From: Hyphobacterium marinum
GTDB lineage: Bacteria; Pseudomonadota; Alphaproteobacteria; Caulobacterales; Maricaulaceae
NCBI RefSeq assembly: GCF_036330325.1
Contig: NZ_JAZDRO010000001.1
Location: forward strand, 248,001 to 312,000
DNA: 64,000 bases
Reading direction: 5' to 3'
Positions 58,637 through 64,000 of this stretch are shown piece by piece. Below the pieces are notes generated by a model. That model saw only the letters and a list, made by a program, of their open reading frames with translations. It did no database searches and was not told where the DNA came from. The number at the start of each line of letters is the position of its first letter. Position 1 is the stretch's first letter. Both the position numbers and the translations under genes were made by a program.

Positions 58637-60529
58637 CTACTCCGCGCGCCGGTCGAGAATGGCTTCCATCTCGTCCATGATCGTGTTCATGCGAACCAGA
58701 ACCGTCTGGTAGGGGCCGGGCTCGGCCAGATCCACGCCGGCCTCCACAAACATGTCATAGGCATAGTCCGAACCGCCTGCACGCAGGAGGTTGAGAACGT
58801 CCTCCTGGACACCGTCCTCACCGGCCAGAAGGCGCTGGGCGAAGGTCGTCGCGGCCGTGATCGAGGTGGCGTACTGGAAGACGTAGAAGTTCGAGTAGAA
58901 GTGGGGAATGTAGGCCCATTCCATCGCATAGGCCGGGTCGATCTCCATCACGCCCGCGTCCGCGCCGTGATAGTCGCGCAAGAGTTCGAGATAGATATCG
59001 GTCAGGGCCGCACCGGTGACGGCTTCACCGGATTCGGCGAGTTCGTGTGCCCGCATCTCGAATTCGGCGAACATGGCCTGGCGGAAATAGGTGCCGCGAT
59101 ACTGTTCGAGCGCCTCGCCGAGATAGAAGAGGCGTTCCTCGTCGCTTTGCGCGTTTTCGACCATGTATTCCAGGAGCAGGAATTCATTGATGGTCGAGGC
59201 CATCTCCGCAACGAATGTCGCATAGCCCGCCGTGGCGAAGGGCTGGTTGCGGTTGGCGAGGACCGAGTGGACCGCATGGCCCCATTCGTGGGCGAAGGTC
59301 GACACTCCGTCATAATCGCCCTGGAAGTTCAGGAGCAGATAGGGGTGCACATCGTAGGCCGCCCCGAACATGTAGGCCCCGGACGTCTTGCCCGGTTGCG
59401 GATAGGCATGCATCCAGTCCTGCGAGAATCCGTGTTCGAGGATGTCGATATATTCCTCGCCGAAGGGTTCGAGACCGGCGAGCGTGAGGCGTTCTGCGTC
59501 CTCAAGCGTGAATTCCGTCCCCAGCGAGACCAGCGGCGGATAGATGTCGTGATAAGCGAGGTCATCGACGCCGAGGATACGGCCGCGCAGCTCGAAATAG
59601 CGGTGCAGGGTCGGCAGGCCTTCCCGCGTCTGGGCGATCAGCTGGTCATAGACCGCGACCGGCACATTGCTGGGCGACAGGGCGGCTTCGCGCGCGGTTT
59701 CATAATTGCGGGCGCGGGCATTGAAAATATGGCCCTGGATATGGGTGTTGAGCGCAGCCCCCATCGAGGACTGGTACTGCATCCACGCGCCCCAGAAGGT
59801 CTGGAACACGTCACGGCGCACTTCCCGGTCGCCATTGGCGCGGTGGAAAGCATAGCCTTGCGAGTTCAGCGTGACCGTCTCGCCCTCGATCTCGATTTCC
59901 GGCCAGGGAATGTCGGAGTTCGACAACTGGCCATAGATCGTCCCAGCGCCATTCGTCACCGAGGAGGCGAGCGCCATGATCTGTTCCTGGTCGGGTGTCA
60001 GCGTGTGCGGCGCAAGACGCAGCGTGCCGCGCAGGCCAAAGGCATAAGGTTCAAGACGCGGTTCTGACGCGATCCACGCCTCGACCGTGTCTTCGCCCAG
60101 CGCCAGCGTCGCCGGTCCGGTCCAGGACGTGGCCCGGCCAAAGCGGGAGAACATCTGCGCGCCAAGGGCCCGGATGGCCTGGTTATCAGTGATGCGGGTG
60201 TCTTCATCGGCGAGAAGTGTCGCATAGACAAAAAGGCGGACCGCTTCCTTGCCGACATCATTCATCGTCTCCTGCGCCTCGGCCATGCCTTCAGCCGATT
60301 CCGAGAAACGGGTTTCCAGATCGGCCAGAGCGTCTATCTGCGGCTGCAGCTCGTCATAGGCCGCGCGCCAGGCGTCCGGCGAGGCATAGAGATCGGTCAG
60401 GTCCCAGACCACTGGAGCCGGGTCGGCGCTTTCGGCCTGGATGGCGTACGCCGGTGAGGCGACGAGCAGGGCAGGCACAGCGGTTGCGAGCGCCAGCGCG
60501 CTGGCGGCGAGTTTGAACGTACGGATCAT
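58637..60529 (-). CDS. pepF: Exported oligoendopeptidase F (M3 metallopeptidase)
   Basis: 630 residues. A signal peptide (MIRTFKLAASALALATAVPALLVASPAYA) sends it to the periplasm, unlike classical cytoplasmic PepF. The zinc motif His414-Glu-Trp-Gly-His418 (FAHEWGHAVHS) is intact, with the downstream Glu ligand in TINEFLLLEYM. The family cleaves oligopeptides of about 7-17 residues. Length matches PepF plus a leader. A terminator-like hairpin lies upstream of its start. It is followed by DUF2891 in the same direction. Confidence 0.9.
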   Translation of the reverse strand: MIRTFKLAASALALATAVPALLVASPAYAIQAESADPAPVVWDLTDLYASPDAWRAAYDELQPQIDALADLETRFSESAEGMAEAQETMNDVGKEAVRLFVYATLLADEDTRITDNQAIRALGAQMFSRFGRATSWTGPATLALGEDTVEAWIASEPRLEPYAFGLRGTLRLAPHTLTPDQEQIMALASSVTNGAGTIYGQLSNSDIPWPEIEIEGETVTLNSQGYAFHRANGDREVRRDVFQTFWGAWMQYQSSMGAALNTHIQGHIFNARARNYETAREAALSPSNVPVAVYDQLIAQTREGLPTLHRYFELRGRILGVDDLAYHDIYPPLVSLGTEFTLEDAERLTLAGLEPFGEEYIDILEHGFSQDWMHAYPQPGKTSGAYMFGAAYDVHPYLLLNFQGDYDGVSTFAHEWGHAVHSVLANRNQPFATAGYATFVAEMASTINEFLLLEYMVENAQSDEERLFYLGEALEQYRGTYFRQAMFAEFEMRAHELAESGEAVTGAALTDIYLELLRDYHGADAGVMEIDPAYAMEWAYIPHFYSNFYVFQYATSITAATTFAQRLLAGEDGVQEDVLNLLRAGGSDYAYDMFVEAGVDLAEPGPYQTVLVRMNTIMDEMEAILDRRAE

Positions 60530-60604
60530 GGTTTGGCCTCGGCGACGGTTTCAGACAGACTTTCCGGCGGACAGCCCGCCCCGGTCGCGGAAGCCTAAAC
60601 GCAA

Positions 60605-60644
60605 CAACGCCCTGCCCGAAAATGAATATTCGGACAGGGCGTTG
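60605..60644. terminator. Long hairpin terminator after the DJ-1-like gene
   Basis: CAACGCCCTG (60605-60614) pairs with CAGGGCGTTG (60635-60644), and the inner CCGAA/TTCGG extends the stem to about 15 bp with one mismatch, loop AATGAATA. It sits 50 bp past the minus-strand DJ-1-like stop and before pepF. On the minus strand it is followed by TTGCGTTT. Confidence 0.7.
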
Positions 60645-60695
60645 ACATCATCGTGTGGGCGGTCACCCGCGCCAATGCGTATTGCCCTCGGGCGG

Positions 60696-61205
60696 TCAGG
60701 CCGCCCGGGTCTCGGTAACGGCACTGAGGACCGCGTCGGCGAAGACCTGAACGGCATCTTCCGCTGCGGTTTCGCCGCCGGCGGCGAAGACCTGGCCGCG
60801 CGCTGAGATCGCCGCTGTCGCCTCGGCCGTATCGGGCGCATTAGCCGCCTCGGCCAGCAGGCCGACGCCGTCTGACAGCGCGATCACCGGCTTGCCGGCT
60901 TTCAGGAATACCGCGACAGCAGCTTTCGCCGAGTCCGCGATCTTGCTCGACCCGCCCGGCAGAATAAGCCCGGCATAGCGGTCGAAATCCATGTCGCCGA
61001 TCGTCGAGGCCGGCACGTAATTCACATCCGTTTCGCCAGCACGGGCGGACAGCATGCCGTCCGTGTCGGACACGACCGCGACGTCGAAACCGGCCCGGTC
61101 GAGCGGACCGGTCGCCAGCATCAGATCGTCGGCATTGAAGCCTTGCGGTGCGATCGCGGCGATATGCCCCCGGCGGGGCGCTTTCTTGCGGGAATATCTA
61201 TTCAC
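60696..61205 (-). CDS. DJ-1/PfpI family protein lacking the nucleophile Cys
   Basis: 169 residues, cytoplasmic. The DJ-1/PfpI fold is shown by HIAAIAPQGFNADDLMLATGPL, VVSDTDG, VNYVPASTIGDMDFDRYAGLILPGG and KPVIALSDGVGLLAEAAN. The nucleophile-elbow position normally Cys (A-x-C-H-G) is Ser111 followed by Asp112-Gly113, so classic protease, deglycase or chaperone chemistry is doubtful. GTG at 61205 is chosen because AAGGAGG precedes it; the longer frame from 61316 has no family match. Expressed as a single gene with a hairpin terminator. Confidence 0.82.
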   Translation of the reverse strand: MNRYSRKKAPRRGHIAAIAPQGFNADDLMLATGPLDRAGFDVAVVSDTDGMLSARAGETDVNYVPASTIGDMDFDRYAGLILPGGSSKIADSAKAAVAVFLKAGKPVIALSDGVGLLAEAANAPDTAEATAAISARGQVFAAGGETAAEDAVQVFADAVLSAVTETRAA

Positions 61206-61481
61206 AAATCCTCCTTCGAGCGCAGGCGGCTTCCTCGCACTCTGCGCGGAAACGGCAAACGCAACTTTGGTCTGATCAGGCGGGGGATAGGCAATCCCGT
61301 CACGCCTGGCAACCATATGAGGCTGCCATCACAGTAATTCAACGGATAATTCCAGATTTCGTTCCCATCTGGATGGAACCTTGAATGTAGCGTCTGCGTT
61401 GACTACCAACATCACCGCGCGCGGGGGCTTTCCGTGCACGGTGATTTTTGGTGTTTAACAAAGACAAAAGCAGGGTTGAGC

Positions 61482-63284
61482 ATGTGCGGCATTGCCGGAG
61501 ATTTAAGTTTTACTTCAAATCCGTCCAGTGTCGAAGCATTGATGCGCATGTCCGACTGCCTGTCTCCGCGAGGACCTGACGGCAAGGGTCTTGTCTTTCG
61601 CGGCAGCGCAGGACTGGCCCACAGGCGGCTGAAAATCATCGATCTGTCCGAGGCCGGCCGGCAGCCCATGGAGGATGCCGAGCTCGGCCTGACTCTGGTT
61701 TTCAACGGCTGCATCTACAATCACCGCGAACTGCGCGGCGAACTTGAAGGCAAGGGCTACCGTTTCTTCTCGACGTCGGATTCCGAAGTCATCCTGAAAG
61801 GGTTCCATGCCTGGGGTACGAAGGTCGTTGACCGTCTCAACGGCATGTTCGCCTTTGCCATTGTCGAGCGCGATTCAGGCCGGGTGACGCTGGCGCGCGA
61901 CCGTTTAGGGATCAAGCCGCTCTATCTGGCTGACACGCCCGACGGGCTGCGATTCGCGTCATCGCTGCCCGCGCTGCTGGCCTCGGGCGACGATATCGAC
62001 CGGACCATCGATCCGGTGGCGCTGCACCACTATTTCAGTTTTCACGCCGTGGTGCCGCCGCCCCGCACCCTGTTCGCCGGTGTGCGCAAGCTGCCACCCG
62101 CGACCGTTCTGGAAATCGAGCCGGACGGTCAGCGCCGCGAACAACACTATTGGTCGCCCCATTATGCACCGCGAGATGACGAAACATCGCTGTCCGATAC
62201 GGACTGGCGCGAACGCATCGAAGCGGCACTGCGCGCCTCGGTGAAGCGGCGGCTCGTCGCCGACGTCCCGGTTGGCGTGCTGTTGTCGGGCGGGCTCGAT
62301 TCCTCGTTGATTGTGGCCCTGCTCGCGGAAGCCGGGGCGACCGGGCTGAACACTTTCTCCATCGGGTTTGAGACCGTCGGCGAGGAGAAGGGCGACGAAT
62401 TCGAGTATTCCGACATCGTCGCGGACGCTTTCGGCACGACCCACCACAAGATCCCGGTCGAGACCTCCCAGGCCCTGCCGGCACTTTCCGGGGCCATTCA
62501 GGCGATGTCCGAACCGATGACCAGCCATGACTGTGTCGGCTTCTATCTCCTGTCCCAGGAAGTCTCGAAGCACGTGAAGGTGGTCCAGTCCGGCCAGGGC
62601 GCGGACGAGGTGTTCGCTGGCTATCACTGGTATCCGCCCATGGATGGCGCGAATGACGCCTTCGACACCTATGCGCAATCCTTCTTTGATCGCGACCACG
62701 CGGAGATGGGCGACGTCCTGCACGCTGCCCACATCGGGGAGGATCACGCAGCGGCCTATGTCCGCGCGCATTTCGAGGAAGCCGGGGCCATCGACGCGGT
62801 CAATAAGGCGCTGCGCATCGATACCCACGTGATGCTGGTCGATGACCCGGTCAAACGGGTCGACAACATGACCATGGCCTGGGGGCTCGAAGCGCGTGTC
62901 CCCTTCCTCGATCACGAGTTGGTTGAACTGGCCGCCCGCTGCCCGGCGCGGCTCAAGCTGGCCGAAGACGGCAAGGGGATACTCAAGACCATCGCCCGGG
63001 ACCATGTCCCCCATGCCGTCATCGACCGGCCGAAAGGTTATTTCCCGGTCCCGGCGCTGAAATATCTGCGCGGCCCCTATCTGGAAATGGTACGCGACGC
63101 CGTGACATCGTCCGCCTTTCGTGATCGTGGCCTGATCCAGCCGGGCTATATCGATCAACTGCTCGCCGACCCGGAAGGCCAGATCACCCGCCTGCGCGGA
63201 TCGAAACTCTGGCAGGTCGGGGTGCTCGCCTTGTGGCTTGCCGAACATGACGCGCCGGCCCGTGCCCGCGCCCGGGCCGCATGA
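61482..63284 (+). CDS. N-acetylglutaminylglutamine amidotransferase (AsnB-like)
   Basis: 600 residues, cytoplasmic. Met-Cys-Gly start with Cys2 as the glutaminase nucleophile (MCGIAG), LSPRGPDGKG, VFNGCIYNHRELRGEL, then the asparagine-synthetase ATP site VPVGVLLSGGLDSSLIVALL and FEYSDIVADAFGTTHH. In the NAGGN osmolyte pathway it amidates N-acetylglutaminylglutamine. The next gene encodes the matching synthetase, which sets this apart from general asnB. The ATG at 61482 gives the processed Cys2; a GTG at 61434 would not. It overlaps the next gene by ATGA. A small hairpin lies 110 bp upstream. Confidence 0.9.
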   Translation: MCGIAGDLSFTSNPSSVEALMRMSDCLSPRGPDGKGLVFRGSAGLAHRRLKIIDLSEAGRQPMEDAELGLTLVFNGCIYNHRELRGELEGKGYRFFSTSDSEVILKGFHAWGTKVVDRLNGMFAFAIVERDSGRVTLARDRLGIKPLYLADTPDGLRFASSLPALLASGDDIDRTIDPVALHHYFSFHAVVPPPRTLFAGVRKLPPATVLEIEPDGQRREQHYWSPHYAPRDDETSLSDTDWRERIEAALRASVKRRLVADVPVGVLLSGGLDSSLIVALLAEAGATGLNTFSIGFETVGEEKGDEFEYSDIVADAFGTTHHKIPVETSQALPALSGAIQAMSEPMTSHDCVGFYLLSQEVSKHVKVVQSGQGADEVFAGYHWYPPMDGANDAFDTYAQSFFDRDHAEMGDVLHAAHIGEDHAAAYVRAHFEEAGAIDAVNKALRIDTHVMLVDDPVKRVDNMTMAWGLEARVPFLDHELVELAARCPARLKLAEDGKGILKTIARDHVPHAVIDRPKGYFPVPALKYLRGPYLEMVRDAVTSSAFRDRGLIQPGYIDQLLADPEGQITRLRGSKLWQVGVLALWLAEHDAPARARARAA

Positions 63285-64000
63285 GGCCGGGGCAGGCCCC
63301 CCGCCGGCTTGGTCACCGGCTGCGCCGCTTGCGCGACACATCCGGGCGCGAACCGGTCAAGCGCCGCGACCCCGGCGCGGAACCGTTGCGTGAACAGGCT
63401 GTCGTCGATTGCGGCTGGGGCCGGCTGGTCTTCGCCCAGACCTTTCCTGACAACGAGTCCATCGCCGGGGAGTTGCGCGGTGAAGGCCAGTCCCGGCGCG
63501 ACATCGCCTTCTACATTCGCGACCCGCACGTGCTGCTGGCGCTCGCACCGCAGGAATTGTTTCTCGACCCGTCACACACCTACCGGCTCAGCCTGACCGA
63601 GAAGCGAGCCGCGCCGGAACGGCCCAGCGGCTTTGTGATCCGGCGGCTGGCGTCCGAAGCCGATGCCGAAGCGGTCAACCGGATCTATGCGGCCTGCAAC
63701 ATGGTCACGGTCGATCCCGGTTTTCTGTGGACGAAGCGGGACTCCCGCCAGATGACGATTTTCGTGGCCGAGGATGTACGCACCGGTGACGTGATCGGAT
63801 CGGTCACCGGGGTCGACCATGCCCGCGCCTTCAATGACCCGCAGAAGGGTTCCTCGCTCTGGTGCCTGGCCATCGACCCCCGCGCGCGACGGCCGCGCAT
63901 CGGGGAGAGCCTGACGCTGCATCTCGCCGACCATTTCCGGGCAAGGGGCGCGGCCTTCATGGACCTCTCGGTCCTGCACGACAATGAAGGCGCGATCGCG
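63281..64000 (+). CDS. ngg: N-acetylglutaminylglutamine synthetase, N-terminal part (runs off right edge)
   Basis: 240 codons are visible and the frame stays open to the edge. The protein joins an N-terminal GNAT acetyltransferase to a later ATP-grasp ligase, of which only the GNAT part is in the window: VVDCGWGRLVFAQTFPD, RRDIAFYIRDPHVLLALAPQELFLDPSHTYRL, VIGSVTGVDHARAFNDP, SSLWCLAIDP and FMDLSVLHDNEGAIA. These stretches are highly characteristic of the NAGGN synthetase. ATG 63281 overlaps the amidotransferase stop (ATGA). It makes N-acetylglutaminylglutamine, an osmoprotectant precursor. A member of this pathway, often an M42-type peptidase gene, is expected to the right. Confidence 0.9.
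   Translation, partial: MRPGQAPRRLGHRLRRLRDTSGREPVKRRDPGAEPLREQAVVDCGWGRLVFAQTFPDNESIAGELRGEGQSRRDIAFYIRDPHVLLALAPQELFLDPSHTYRLSLTEKRAAPERPSGFVIRRLASEADAEAVNRIYAACNMVTVDPGFLWTKRDSRQMTIFVAEDVRTGDVIGSVTGVDHARAFNDPQKGSSLWCLAIDPRARRPRIGESLTLHLADHFRARGAAFMDLSVLHDNEGAIA

Noticed and set aside
58421..60067. 548-codon plus-strand frame opposite DUF2891 and pepF
   Set aside because: No motif or start signal; it crosses two real genes on the other strand.
61206..61481. Riboswitch or leader RNA upstream of the NAGGN amidotransferase
   Set aside because: Only a 6-bp hairpin (CCAGAT/ATCTGG at 61352-61372) is visible, and I could not match the region to any known riboswitch consensus.

Overview
The window is high-GC (clearly above 60% by eye), densely packed chromosomal DNA of an alphaproteobacterium. 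The gene content points to the Caulobacterales/Maricaulales side (Hyphomonadaceae or Maricaulaceae-like). The signs are a CC0125/CC1285-type lipoprotein, a hemC-hemD-Mic60-hemY heme operon diverging from tsaD-gpsA, an SDHAF4/DUF1674 protein, an exported PepF, many small secreted proteins and TonB-dependent uptake, and a large NAD-glutamate dehydrogenase of the GdhZ type. This placement is inferred from gene families, not from a marker gene. Most neighbouring genes overlap by ATGA or GTGA, and five convergent pairs share one CTAG as both stop codons.

Layout. 1-1520: two secreted proteins of unknown function in lower-GC DNA, then tRNA-Thr(CGT). 1589-6702 (minus): hemC-hemD-mic60-hemY-udk. 6740-9489 (plus): tsaD-gpsA-yciI-Rieske. 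9486-11859 (minus): creatininase, SRPBCC and Kelch lipoprotein operon. 11952-18534: TerB-like protein, methyltransferase lipoprotein, DUF3800 protein diverging from a TPR membrane protein, extensin-like protein, ABM-GNAT fusion, EF-hand protein. 18651-22231 (minus): beta-lactamase-like hydrolase, an AT-rich DUF2971 gene and rlmN. 22448-25828: DUF6065, IalB-like protein, ECF sigma factor with a ChrR-like anti-sigma, SpoU methyltransferase. 25825-32438: isoaspartyl peptidase, SDR, TonB receptor behind a Fur-like site, small envelope proteins, beta-propeller. 32586-37129: argG, sdpR-sdpI, alpha/beta hydrolase, membrane protein. 37281-40800: SDR-LysE-pyrF, a Tyr/Gly-rich secreted protein, SDHAF4. 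40878-49943 (plus): rsmB-rpe-heparinase-WbpM/CapD-purH and two dienelactone-hydrolase-like paralogues. 49940-61205: GdhZ, SDR, DUF4287/DUF5655, AraC regulator, DUF2891, PepF and a DJ-1/PfpI homologue. 61482-64000 (plus): the start of an N-acetylglutaminylglutamine amide (NAGGN) osmolyte operon that continues beyond the right edge.

How the genes work together. Housekeeping blocks (heme, translation and tRNA modification, purine and pyrimidine, arginine, central carbon) alternate with cell-envelope and stress modules. Membrane architecture (Mic60) is co-transcribed with heme synthesis. The rpe-heparinase-WbpM overlap suggests a coupled surface-sugar unit. Osmoprotection, iron uptake and ECF-controlled stress response fit a marine or brackish heterotroph.

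No CRISPR array, insertion sequence, prophage or canonical anti-phage operon is visible. The strongest signs of something unusual are the AT-rich DUF2971 gene translationally coupled to rlmN, a ChrR-like anti-sigma factor without the expected zinc ligands, a DJ-1 homologue without the nucleophilic cysteine, and a shared DUF4287-like module joined to two different C-terminal domains.
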